This document shows positions 53,687 to 61,367 of a DNA stretch of 64,000 nucleotides, one piece after another. Position 1 is the stretch's first letter; the number at the start of each line of letters is the position of its first letter. The stretch spans positions 49,621-113,620 of the forward strand of contig CAPGBJ010000073.1 of NCBI GenBank assembly GCA_948616425.1, in the 5' to 3' direction. This DNA is from an uncultured Oscillospiraceae bacterium (GTDB taxonomy: Bacteria > Bacillota > Clostridia > Oscillospirales > Oscillospiraceae). The position numbers and the translations under genes are program-made. The notes beneath the pieces are model-generated. The model had not been told where the DNA came from, ran no database searches, and worked only from the letters and a program-made list of their open reading frames with translations.

Positions 53687-54322
53687 TCAGGCCCAATTTG
53701 AGCAGTGGCCCCTGTGGTGACCGTAGCCAGAGACGACGCTGTCTGCACAGGAACCGTCGCAGAAGCCGCCCTCGTGGTGATAGCCGCAGTAAGTTGTGGT
53801 TCCGTGGGTGTGAAGTCCGGCAGTCTCACAGTCCTCCAGGGGGCACAGGGCCCGGCAGGTGTTGTCACAGAAGCCGTCCTCGTGGTGGTAGCCGCAGTAG
53901 GTTGTGCCGCTGTGGGTGTGGCGGCCGGCAATCTGGCAGTCCTCCAGGGGGCACAGGGCCCGGCAGGCGTTGTCGCAGAAGCCGCCCTCGTGGTGGTAGC
54001 CGCAGTAGGTTGTGCCGCTGTGGGTGTGGCGGCCGGCAATCTGGCAGTCCTCCAGGGGACACAGGGCTCGGCAGGCGTTGTCGCAGAAGCCGCCCTCGTG
54101 GTGGTAGCCGCAGTAAACTGTGCCACTGTGGGTGTGGCGGCCGGCGATGGAACAGTCCTCATAGGGGCAGACTGTAACGCTGGTCTGAACAGGTCTGGAA
54201 TATCTGGTGTGCTGTCCGAAGCCTCTGCCGCCATGGCAGCCGTGGGCGGCAGCGGGCGCGACCAATATGGCAGCCAGAATGGCACACAGCAGGCCGGCTG
54301 TCAGACGGTGTGTTTTCTTCAT
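53687..54322 (-). CDS. Secreted Cys/His-rich tandem-repeat protein
   Basis: 211 residues from ATG 54322 (AAAGGAGCATC upstream). A signal peptide (about 1-26, ending APAAA) is followed by a Gly/His segment, then four 36-residue repeats (residues 52-195) and a His-rich end GYGHHRGHCSNWA. Each repeat has the pattern C-x4-C-x5-RHTHSG-x2-YCGYHHEGGFCDNAC, that is five cysteines and four histidines. It looks like an exported metal-binding or disulfide-rich surface protein. I recognise no named family. It is divergent from pyrB. Confidence 0.82.
   Translation of the reverse strand: MKKTHRLTAGLLCAILAAILVAPAAAHGCHGGRGFGQHTRYSRPVQTSVTVCPYEDCSIAGRHTHSGTVYCGYHHEGGFCDNACRALCPLEDCQIAGRHTHSGTTYCGYHHEGGFCDNACRALCPLEDCQIAGRHTHSGTTYCGYHHEDGFCDNTCRALCPLEDCETAGLHTHGTTTYCGYHHEGGFCDGSCADSVVSGYGHHRGHCSNWA
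53738..54169 (-). repeat. Four tandem 108-bp coding repeats
   Basis: In-frame repeats inside the Cys/His-rich gene. The middle two copies are nearly identical at DNA level and the outer copies are more diverged, suggesting recent duplication or copy-number change by recombination. Confidence 0.9.
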
Positions 54323-54463
54323 AGCAAAAGATGCTCCTTTTTTATCCGCTGGAGAACAGCGGTTATAGTACATTTTATTATACTCCGTCCGCCAGCGAAG
54401 TGCAAGAACAAAATGTGGGCCGGACAGCCGCCTCCGTGTCCCTGGAATATTGTGCGGCAGCCC

Positions 54464-54492
54464 TTGCGCAGGGGGCCTGTTTATGGTAGGAT
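54464..54492 (+). promoter_or_regulatory. Predicted promoter of pyrB
   Basis: TTGCGC (54464-54469), 17-base spacer, TAGGAT (54487-54492). Confidence 0.45.
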
Positions 54493-54521
54493 AGCGAAAA
54501 AGGGAAAAGGGAGGCGGTGAG

Positions 54522-55583
54522 ATGCGCCATTTGATCGATTTTGGAGATCTGACCCGACAGGAGTGGGACGAGCTGTATGCCCAAGCCAGCCGGATCATGG
54601 ACGACCCGACCCAATTTATGGACATGTGTCGGGGAAAGGTGATGGCCTCCCTGTTTTACGAGCCCTCCACCCGTACCAATTTTTCTTTCCAAGCTGCCAT
54701 GCTTCGGCTGGGAGGAGCGGTCTTTGGCTTTTCGGATCCCAACTCCACCTCGGCGGCCAAGGGGGAGAGCCTGAAAGACACCATCAAGATGGTATCCGGC
54801 TACGCCGACGTGGTGGTGATGCGCACCCCCTGGGAGGGGGCGGCTAGGGCGGCCTCCCTGTATTCCCACGTCCCGGTGATCAACGCCGGGGACGGCGGCC
54901 ATATGCACCCCACCCAGACCACCGCCGACCTGACCACCATCACCCGCCTGCTGGGGAAGGTGGACGGCCTGTCGGTGGGCCTGTGCGGCGATTTGAAGAA
55001 CGGCCGCACGGTACACTCCCTCATCAAGGCGCTGGCCAAATTTGAAGACATCCGGTTTTTTCTTATCTCCCCCCGGGAACTGGCGATCCCCGACTATATG
55101 CGTACCTTCATCCAGGAGAATGGGATGCGGTTTACCGAGGTCACCGGCCTGGAGGCGGTCATACCCCAGCTGGATATATTGTATATGACACGCATTCAGC
55201 GGGAGCGATTTGTGGACCCGCTGGAGTATGAGCGGAATAAAGGGGTGTACGTTCTCACCCGCCGGAAGCTGGAGCGGGCCAAGGCACACATGCTGGTGAT
55301 GCATCCCCTGCCCCGGGTGGACGAGATTGCCGTGGATGTGGACGACGACCCCCGGGCCGCCTACTTCCAGCAGGCCCGCTACGGCATGTTCGCCCGGATG
55401 GCCCTGCTGGCCAATTTGGCCAACCAGCCCCGGCTGGACCGGACTGAGGCGGTGGAGATCGGGACAAGGCCTGTCTGCCGCAACCCGCGGTGCGTCACTC
55501 AAACCGAGTCCTATCTGCCCCCGCTGGTGAAGAAAAGCGGCGGCATGGACTGCTGTGCCTTCTGCGACTCGACGTTGAGATAA
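54522..55583 (+). CDS. pyrB: Aspartate carbamoyltransferase with C-terminal zinc-site-like tail
   Basis: 353 residues, about 45 longer than classical PyrB. Carbamoyl-phosphate site STRT (49-52) in FYEPSTRTNFSFQ, MHPTQTTADLTTI, and HPLPRVDEI in the aspartate domain. It makes N-carbamoyl-aspartate for pyrimidine synthesis. The extra tail carries C319-x4-C324-x20-C345-x2-C348, closely resembling the zinc site of the regulatory chain PyrI (C-x4-C-x22-C-x2-C), here fused to the catalytic chain without the allosteric nucleotide-binding domain. No other pyr gene lies nearby. GGGAGGCGGTGAG precedes ATG 54522. Confidence 0.92.
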   Translation: MRHLIDFGDLTRQEWDELYAQASRIMDDPTQFMDMCRGKVMASLFYEPSTRTNFSFQAAMLRLGGAVFGFSDPNSTSAAKGESLKDTIKMVSGYADVVVMRTPWEGAARAASLYSHVPVINAGDGGHMHPTQTTADLTTITRLLGKVDGLSVGLCGDLKNGRTVHSLIKALAKFEDIRFFLISPRELAIPDYMRTFIQENGMRFTEVTGLEAVIPQLDILYMTRIQRERFVDPLEYERNKGVYVLTRRKLERAKAHMLVMHPLPRVDEIAVDVDDDPRAAYFQQARYGMFARMALLANLANQPRLDRTEAVEIGTRPVCRNPRCVTQTESYLPPLVKKSGGMDCCAFCDSTLR

Positions 55584-55603
55584 CGCCGAGGGAGGAAGCT
55601 GAC

Positions 55604-55666
55604 ATGTACGTCTGCTTAGAGGATAGGTGGCCCATTGCGCTGGAGAACCTGGAGGTCCAAGGTTAA
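55604..55666 (+). other. Possible 20-residue peptide after pyrB
   Basis: ATG with GGGAGGAAGC upstream, reading MYVCLEDRWPIALENLEVQG then TAA. It has a good ribosome site but is too short to classify; it could be a gene remnant or a chance frame. The remainder of the 55584-55953 gap is filled by the repeat element. Confidence 0.25.
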
Positions 55667-55756
55667 GAGACGGTTTTCATAGGTCGCCGCTTATTTAAAT
55701 GGTGAGGCTCTACGGGATGGGCCGGATGCTGGAAGAAAATGGAGCAAGAGGGATTC

Positions 55757-55923
55757 CAGGCGCCGTTTGAAACATGGAAACATGCCCAACGGTGAGAGAC
55801 TTTACCATCAGACAAACACAATTTTTTGCAGGAATCCTGGGTGGATTTCAAGAAAAATTGGGGCAGTATGAGGGCAAAAGATTTGCCGTTTGGGCGTTTT
55901 GACATCTTTACAAATAAGCCCTA
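55757..55923 (+). repeat. Dispersed TIR repeat, copy 3
   Basis: 167 bases. The left end CAGGCGCCGTTTGAAACATG and the complement of the right end (TAGGGCTTATTTGTAAAGATG) correspond to the terminal repeats of copy 2, with a more diverged right end. The core CAAGAAAAATTGGGGCAGTA is identical to copy 1. Confidence 0.88.
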
Positions 55924-55953
55924 AGTCGCAGAATCTTTTGAGGAGGGAACATA

Positions 55954-56787
55954 ATGGGACTATTTGACCGTTTTAAAAAGAAAGCCCCGGAGTCTGCACC
56001 GGAGTGGCCCAAGCCGCCCATGGAGGACACCATGGCCTTACTGCTTATGGACCGGGTACTGGAGGGCATCGACCCGGCCATTGCACTGCTGCGAAATGCC
56101 TTTGGAGAACGGTCGGTGAGCGATATCGACCGCAGTCACCCCAGGGTGCCCGCTTTCATCGTCACGGTGGACGGGTTGGAGTTCTGGTGCTCCTACCTCC
56201 CCATGCCGGTGCCCAAGGAGGACCGGGACATCCCCGCCGCCGCCAAGTACAATCTGTTCCTCAAGCCGGAGGAACAGGAGGCCTTTTGCAATCACAAGTC
56301 CTTCTGGGTGATCGCCCAGAAGGGGGGCGGGAAGACGTTGGATGGGAAACGCCGGGCCTGTTGGAATTTCAGTCTGGTCTGTGCCGCCCTGATGGAGTTG
56401 GAGGGGGCTGTGGGGGTGTCGGTCACCAACACCGCCCTGTTGGTGAGTAAGGAGAATTACCTCTCCCACTGTGCCCGGATGGAGGGCATGACCTGGGAGG
56501 ACCCGGATTACTTCCCCGTCCCCCTGTGGATCTGGTTCTACCCAGGCCTTCAGGAGGAGAGTCCCACCGTGCAGACCCAGGGTTTGACGGCCTTCGGCCT
56601 GCCCGAACTGGGGTTCTTCAAGCCTGAACTGCCCATCCAGGATACCTTGAACTACCTGTTTACCATGTCCAGCTGGCAGATCACCGGGAAGCAGCTGTAT
56701 CGGAATATGGCGCTGATCCCCCTCACTGAGGAGATCGAGGTAATCGGCAAGCGGGATGGAGACACCATCTTTTTCATCGGCGGCTGA
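55954..56787 (+). CDS. DUF4261-like protein
   Basis: 277 residues, soluble, with a charged N-terminus (MGLFDRFKKKAPESAPEWPK). A C-terminal section with PVPLWIWFYPGLQEE, TQGLTAFGLPELGFFKP and the final GKRDGDTIFFIGG resembles the DUF4261 family of unknown function. KGGGKT at about 125 mimics a P-loop but lacks the surrounding fold. AGGAGGGAAC precedes ATG 55954. No partner gene is adjacent; a tRNA cluster follows. Confidence 0.7.
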   Translation: MGLFDRFKKKAPESAPEWPKPPMEDTMALLLMDRVLEGIDPAIALLRNAFGERSVSDIDRSHPRVPAFIVTVDGLEFWCSYLPMPVPKEDRDIPAAAKYNLFLKPEEQEAFCNHKSFWVIAQKGGGKTLDGKRRACWNFSLVCAALMELEGAVGVSVTNTALLVSKENYLSHCARMEGMTWEDPDYFPVPLWIWFYPGLQEESPTVQTQGLTAFGLPELGFFKPELPIQDTLNYLFTMSSWQITGKQLYRNMALIPLTEEIEVIGKRDGDTIFFIGG

Positions 56788-56848
56788 TCGGAGCGGGGGC
56801 GGCCGCCAGTGGCCGCCCCGATTCCCAGGGAAAATTTGAGGAAAACCA

Positions 56849-56877
56849 TTGACAGCCCGACGAAAATGTGGTAATAT
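56849..56877 (+). promoter_or_regulatory. Promoter of the tRNA cluster
   Basis: TTGACA (56849-56854), 17-base spacer, TAATAT (56872-56877), 32 bases before the first tRNA. Confidence 0.75.
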
Positions 56878-56909
56878 CCATTAGCTGATGTGAGAGGAAC
56901 ACCATCCAT

Positions 56910-56983
56910 GCGGGTGTAGTTCAATGGTAGAATCCCAGCCTTCCAAGCTGGTCGCGTGGGTTCGATTCCCATCACCCGCTCCA
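56910..56983 (+). tRNA. tRNA-Gly(TCC)
   Basis: 74 bases including encoded CCA. Acceptor stem GCGGGTG/CACCCGC, anticodon loop CTTCCAA, T-loop GTTCGAT. Confidence 0.96.
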
Positions 56984-57105
56984 GCGTCGCCGCAAGCTCC
57001 ATATCCCTGGCTTCCGCCTGATGGCGAAAGCTCGCTCATTCCGCGCGGCTCCTTCCCAAATCGGACCCGCTGCGCTGGGCTCCGATTTGGGCGGGGACGA
57101 GAAAC

Positions 57106-57182
<77 letters not shown>

Positions 57183-57216
57183 GCCGGCTTCAGGTGTGAC
57201 CGGGCATCAGTAATAT

Positions 57217-57294
<78 letters not shown>

Positions 57295-57354
57295 CACTTG
57301 AGGCGGAAGGGCCGGAGCTTCTGCTCCGGTCTGCGCCTTTTTAGCTATGGATAC

Positions 57355-57428
57355 AGGGGTGTAGCCAAGCGGCAAGGCAAGGGACTTTGACTCCCTCATC
57401 GCTGGTTCGAGTCCAGCCATCCCTGCCA
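57355..57428 (+). tRNA. tRNA-Gln(TTG)
   Basis: 74 bases including CCA. Acceptor AGGGGTG/CATCCCT, anticodon loop CTTTGAC, D-arm TAGCCAAGCGG typical of glutamine tRNA. Confidence 0.93.
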
Positions 57429-57759
57429 GTGGTCGAGGTGAAGTCTGTCTCGTTTTGGGTGCCAGGTAGGGGATTCATCACTCCCGTTCCTGGCCTCTCC
57501 GCTCCAAATGCGACCTGCTCGTGGGGGCATGTCCTGTATCTGTAGGGCGGCAAAGCTGCCGACAGTTTTGCGGACCAGGGCTCGCATTTGGGGCTGCCCG
57601 CGGCGGTCAAGAGGCATTGTCCAGTATCACGTTGGCGCACCCGCCTGCGGCTCGGGCGTTGCGAACTTCAACCGCTGCGAAGGGGCGAGGTGAACGCGTG
57701 CCCAGGAACAGCCAGGAGTGTAAAGAAAGTTAGCATCGAGCGAAATAAGTTGTGTCTAT
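57429..57759. other. Spacer between tRNA-Gln and tRNA-Lys
   Basis: 331 bases with no tRNA or gene recognised. Short frames on both strands show no family pattern. Confidence 0.4.
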
Positions 57760-57835
57760 GACCCAGTAGCTCAGTTGGCAGAGCACCTGCCTTTTAAGCA
57801 GGGTGTCCGGAGTTCGAATCTCCGCTGGGTCACCA
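57760..57835 (+). tRNA. tRNA-Lys(TTT)
   Basis: 76 bases including CCA. Acceptor GACCCAG/CTGGGTC, anticodon loop CTTTTAA, T-loop GTTCGAA. Confidence 0.96.
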
Positions 57836-57836
57836 C

Positions 57837-57874
57837 GTCGGAGCAAGCGCCATATCGCTTGCTCCGACTTTTTT
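57837..57874 (+). terminator. Terminator of the tRNA cluster
   Basis: Perfect 13-bp stem GTCGGAGCAAGCG / CGCTTGCTCCGAC, 6-base loop, then six T residues. Confidence 0.95.
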
Positions 57875-58197
57875 CAAAAGTCAGAGCGCACCCATTTCGC
57901 TGCTCCTCCTTTCCAAATCGAACCCGCTGCGTTGGGCTTCGATTTGGGTTTGGGCGCAAACTTGAAGGAAAATCGCTTTTAAGCACTTATGGCAAAACGC
58001 GCAGATGTGAATACCCTTTGGGGTGAGGAATGTATTTGCGGTTGAAGAAGTATTAGAGATAAGATATTAGTGTTTTGGCTCTAACACTGTTTTAATGGCT
58101 TTCTAATTTGCTTTAGTATTTCAACGACCTATAGCTCCATCAGAACGCAAATGCTTAATCTATTGTGGAATTTTCTATTGGACTAGCAAAATTTGAG

Positions 58198-58226
58198 TTG
58201 AACACCACGATTGAATTTGCTATAAT
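58198..58226 (+). promoter_or_regulatory. Promoter of the AT-rich four-gene island
   Basis: TTGAAC (58198-58203), 17-base spacer, TATAAT (58221-58226), 39 bases before the first start. The preceding stretch 57875-58197 is increasingly AT-rich and holds no gene I can recognise. Confidence 0.75.
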
Positions 58227-58264
58227 ATAAAGGTAAAGATATCTTAAAAAGCTGGGGGCATACT

Positions 58265-59323
58265 ATGGATAGTTTTGCGTTTTGGTACCATGGCAAAATA
58301 CTAAATCAATTTTCAAGCCCCTCAAAAAATCGAGCCCAGTGTGCGACTATAAGCAGGTTATTGACAAAAGCAGAAGAATCGTGTCCAGATAAAAGGAATG
58401 ATGTTTCTGCTACTATGAATTTTAATTTATGGAGTGAGTGTGGATGGCCTGGAAGCCCAATGTTAGATATTGGATTTAGGATAAAAAATCTTAAACAAGC
58501 AGAAACATTATATTTTTTCCTCCCGTTGCCTATTGTTGAAACCGAAAAGACTGCTTGTATTGAGGATCTTGGATGTAAATTTAAAGAGACTGAGCTTGTT
58601 GACGCAGTATTCAATGAGAGTTTCGCTACAACTATAGCGTCTAATACAAAGATTATTGATGTAAAACGCACAGATGGTTCAGACTCATTTAAAATTTATC
58701 AATTAGATATTGAACATGATATAAAACTTGAATCTTTTGCTGATGGAACGGTTATTTCCATTGCAACAAAAACAATTATTCCAGATCAAAGCGATAATGA
58801 AAACGATACAGATTATTATTTTCGCTTTCGAATTAAAAATAAGTCTCTCCCCTTTTTAATTCATGAATATGCCTCTTCTTCTAAAGTGGCTCAAAGTATG
58901 TTTAACACCACCTATATGATCGATTTTAGATATCATAATATTCGTAGCCTTGATAAAACATTGATTGAAAGATTTTCTAAGAATGGTAATCATATTGTTC
59001 CTGTTGATTCCTTGCATTTTTTACTTATGACAAAAGCGTATGTAGATGTCGGAAGTGGGGATTTTAAAAGTGTACGAAAAATAGAAAACAATGTATGGAA
59101 AAACTATGTTGATAAAGATGATCCTAAAGATTTAGTAGCATATCATTATGTTCATAAGCCCAAAAAAGAAGATAAGTTTATATCTTCTAGTGAATTTTTT
59201 GCAAAATTTCGTGTTGAAAATAGTTTGTTGTGGCAATATGTTCTTTTTACAATATTACTAGGAGCCTCCGGTTCTTTAATTGGAAGTATTGCTTTTGAGG
59301 TTTTAAAGGCATGGCTGAAGTAA
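58265..59323 (+). CDS. Unknown protein with C-terminal membrane anchor (island gene 1)
   Basis: 352 residues, strongly AT-rich codon use unlike all neighbours. The body (about 1-315) is soluble and rich in beta-strand-like segments (FNLWSECGWPGSPMLDIGFR, YYFRFRIKNKSLPFLIHEYA). A single hydrophobic helix near the C-terminus (about 322-345, LWQYVLFTILLGASGSLIGS) would anchor it with the bulk in the cytoplasm. I recognise no family. It overlaps the next gene by 13 bases, so the two are probably translated together. A membrane-anchored effector or sensor is conceivable from context only. Confidence 0.75.
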   Translation: MDSFAFWYHGKILNQFSSPSKNRAQCATISRLLTKAEESCPDKRNDVSATMNFNLWSECGWPGSPMLDIGFRIKNLKQAETLYFFLPLPIVETEKTACIEDLGCKFKETELVDAVFNESFATTIASNTKIIDVKRTDGSDSFKIYQLDIEHDIKLESFADGTVISIATKTIIPDQSDNENDTDYYFRFRIKNKSLPFLIHEYASSSKVAQSMFNTTYMIDFRYHNIRSLDKTLIERFSKNGNHIVPVDSLHFLLMTKAYVDVGSGDFKSVRKIENNVWKNYVDKDDPKDLVAYHYVHKPKKEDKFISSSEFFAKFRVENSLLWQYVLFTILLGASGSLIGSIAFEVLKAWLK

Positions 59324-59886
59324 AGTTAGTATTTATCACCGGAGCACATGGTGTAGGTAAAAGTACAATCTGTAAAAAGTCGTCACTCTCCATAGAAGTT
59401 GATTATTTTAAAGCAAGTGAACTAATTTGTTCACACCTTAATCGGACTCTTCCCATGAACAAACAAACTGTGAACATAACCGAATTATTCCTAAACCAAT
59501 ACGCTCTAGTTGAAGAAGTACTATACCTGAGAAAATCAAGCCATAGAACCATCCTGCTTGAAGGCCACACATGTTTAATAAATCGAGATTTACATATACA
59601 ACAAATACCTATGGAGATATTTTGTTTGCTTGATATTTCAGCTATTGTTATTGTTACTAGACGAATAGATGAGATTTCAAAATCTATTTTTTTACGTGAT
59701 CATATATCATATAGTTCGGGTATAGTCCAATGCTTGCAGGATTTAGAAATTTCAACTGCTAAACTTATTTCCAAAGAGTTCTCTATACCGCTTCTACATA
59801 TTGATACTTCAAATAAAGATGTTCGTAACTTAGAAATATTGTCAAAAAACGCAAAACAATTAGAGGAGTTTCTGATATCTGTTTAA
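59311..59886 (+). CDS. P-loop NTPase or kinase-like protein (island gene 2)
   Basis: 191 residues. Walker A GAHGVGKST (10-18) directly after the first beta-strand, then a strand ILLEGHTCLI (about 90) and an arginine-rich region VTRRIDEISKSIFLRD that could be a lid. Size and layout resemble small nucleoside- or RNA-end-kinase-like AAA/P-loop proteins rather than transport or protease ATPases; the substrate is unknown. The start ATG lies inside the end of gene 1. Confidence 0.75.
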   Translation: MAEVKLVFITGAHGVGKSTICKKSSLSIEVDYFKASELICSHLNRTLPMNKQTVNITELFLNQYALVEEVLYLRKSSHRTILLEGHTCLINRDLHIQQIPMEIFCLLDISAIVIVTRRIDEISKSIFLRDHISYSSGIVQCLQDLEISTAKLISKEFSIPLLHIDTSNKDVRNLEILSKNAKQLEEFLISV

Positions 59887-59918
59887 CTTTTTTAAGAACA
59901 TAGAAAGGGGTAGGTTAA

Positions 59919-60416
59919 ATGGAATTCAAAATTGAGTTTGTTAATTATACTGATAGGGTGAAAATAAAGGCTATTGAAAGTACATTAATGTTTCTGCGTT
60001 CAGATTATCCAAACTTTCTTTCTTGGTTCCGCACACGAGTCAAAAATGGTCTAAAAAATGGGACACGAAAAATCTATATTGCTGTACCATCCAAAAATCC
60101 CTCAAAAATTGCAGGGGTACTTATTCTTAAAGATGAATCTTATGAGAAAAAGATTTGTACTCTATGTGTGTTAAAAGAATATCAACATTGTGGTATAGGG
60201 ACTGCACTACTACAACAATCAATCAATACACTTAATACTTCCAAACCGTTAATAACTGTTTCAAGCCGATATATCGAGGAGTTTCACTCACTTTTTAATA
60301 AATTTGAGTTTAATCTTTTTCAGAAATATCCTAGTTACTATTTACCCGAGTATATTGAATACTCATTTAACGCTCCAATTGAGCAGAATTTTATAGGATA
60401 TGTAGCTAATGCCTAA
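59919..60416 (+). CDS. GNAT-family N-acetyltransferase (island gene 3)
   Basis: 165 residues. Acetyl-CoA motif A in CVLKEYQHCGIGTALLQQSI (about 84-103), with the Q/R-x-x-G-x-G/A signature as QHCGIG. Preceding strands KIAGVLILKD fit the GNAT core. AAAGGGG lies upstream of ATG 59919. Its stop overlaps the next start by 8 bases, linking it to the ASCH gene. The acceptor (tRNA, protein, small molecule) is not predictable. Confidence 0.82.
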   Translation: MEFKIEFVNYTDRVKIKAIESTLMFLRSDYPNFLSWFRTRVKNGLKNGTRKIYIAVPSKNPSKIAGVLILKDESYEKKICTLCVLKEYQHCGIGTALLQQSINTLNTSKPLITVSSRYIEEFHSLFNKFEFNLFQKYPSYYLPEYIEYSFNAPIEQNFIGYVANA

Positions 60417-60834
60417 TTCAGTATTATTTTCAATAAAACCTGAGTTTGCTGAGGAGATATTTTCTGGCCGAAAAAAGTATGAATTTCGTCGGACACTTTG
60501 CAGGCGCCCAATCTCTAAAATGTACATATATGCTACTTTTCCAGTATGTAAAATTGTGGGCTATGCAACGGTTACAGAAATTTTATCTGGTGAACCAACA
60601 CAATTATGGAAAGCCGTTACACAGTATGCAGGTCTATCAAAAAAACAGTTTGATAATTATTTCTCGCAATGCAAAGTGGCCTATGCGTATCGCCTTTTTC
60701 ATCCTTTGGTATACGCTAATCCAATTGCCTTATCCAGTATTAAAATTGCTTATCCCCCACAATCTTTTTGTTATTTAAATGAAGAGCAGCAGGCATTACT
60801 TTTACCGTTTGAGCAAAGTATTAGACTATTTTAG
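60409..60834 (+). CDS. ASCH-domain protein (island gene 4)
   Basis: 141 residues. Opening SVLFSIKPEFAEEIFSGRKKYEFRR is the typical start of small ASCH-domain proteins, a PUA-like beta-barrel expected to bind RNA or modified nucleotides. YATFPVCKIVGYATV and the C-terminal IAYPPQSFCYL fit the fold. It overlaps the GNAT gene by 8 bases. GNAT and ASCH together point to RNA modification or translation-related chemistry. Confidence 0.82.
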   Translation: MPNSVLFSIKPEFAEEIFSGRKKYEFRRTLCRRPISKMYIYATFPVCKIVGYATVTEILSGEPTQLWKAVTQYAGLSKKQFDNYFSQCKVAYAYRLFHPLVYANPIALSSIKIAYPPQSFCYLNEEQQALLLPFEQSIRLF

Positions 60835-60884
60835 ATTCAATAATAACCAATGGCACACTTTTGTATTTTAAAGCACTTACAGTA

Positions 60885-60916
60885 GGGAGGAGCTGAAATT
60901 ATTTCCAGCTCCTCTC
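60885..60916 (+). terminator. Hairpin after the island operon
   Basis: Inverted repeat GAGGAGCTG / CAGCTCCTC with an AT-rich loop; followed by CTAATTTAG rather than a clean T-run. Confidence 0.55.
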
Positions 60917-60935
60917 TAATTTAGTATCAGTTGTT

Positions 60936-61184
60936 CTAGACAAACTCGACCTCAAGTTGCAAACCAGGAACATTGTGATTCCATTGTTACACTAAGAGTG
61001 GAATCATATATACTGCTGCATTTTTAGAGATTTCATTAGATATCCTGCTTTTCCTTATTGAATCCTCCAGTTTCATACGTCCTTCGCTTATTTGTTCTTG
61101 TGATAACCGGGCACCATTGGCAATACTGCGCTTAAAAAGTAATGGAAGATACCACCATGCTCCGGAAATGTTTACTTGTACCAA
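60936..61184 (-). pseudogene. Possible decayed reading frame downstream of the island
   Basis: A minus-strand frame of 65 codons (from TTG 61184, containing WWYLPLLFKRSIANGARL) stops at TAA (60987-60989). The same frame then continues for 16 sensible codons (QWNHNVPGLQLEVEFV) to a TAG at 60936-60938. No plausible N-terminus or ribosome site is visible upstream. It reads like the tail of an inactivated gene; the family is not recognised. Confidence 0.3.
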
Positions 61185-61277
61185 TTGCAGTAATAATATC
61201 AGATTGACAGATCAGGAGCAATCCCATTGCAATCCAATGTGGTAAAATGTGGATGAAATGAAGATAGAATAGGCATC

Positions 61278-61313
61278 AAAAAACCGGCAGAGAGGCTGTA
61301 GCCGCTCTGCCAG
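61278..61313 (-). terminator. Terminator of the polyprenyl-phosphate-ribose operon
   Basis: On the minus strand CTGGCAGAG ... CTCTGCCGG followed by six T residues, about 55 bases after the last gene. Confidence 0.85.
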
Positions 61314-61367
61314 TCAAAATGGAACGCAACTGCCGCTTAGACCTGTGGCGCAAGGAGAAAATTTCTG

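Noticed and set aside
53738..54169. Regular repeats that could suggest a CRISPR array
   Set aside because: Repeats are contiguous 108-bp in-frame coding units without spacers inside a secreted-protein gene.
56004..56450. KGGGKT in the DUF4261-like protein as an ATP-binding P-loop
   Set aside because: The surrounding sequence lacks the strand-loop-helix pattern and any Walker B partner.
57429..57759. Possible sixth tRNA between tRNA-Gln and tRNA-Lys
   Set aside because: No matching acceptor stem, T-loop GTTCRA with correct spacing, or anticodon arm could be assembled.
60849..60870. TGGCAC-like sequence resembling a sigma-54 -24 element
   Set aside because: The -12 GC dinucleotide is absent at the right distance and no gene start follows.
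57836..61250. Direct repeat of the tRNA-Lys 3' end as an attachment site flanking the AT-rich island
   Set aside because: No second copy of the tRNA end sequence was seen near 60.8-61.3 kb, so integration at the tRNA is suggested only by position and composition.
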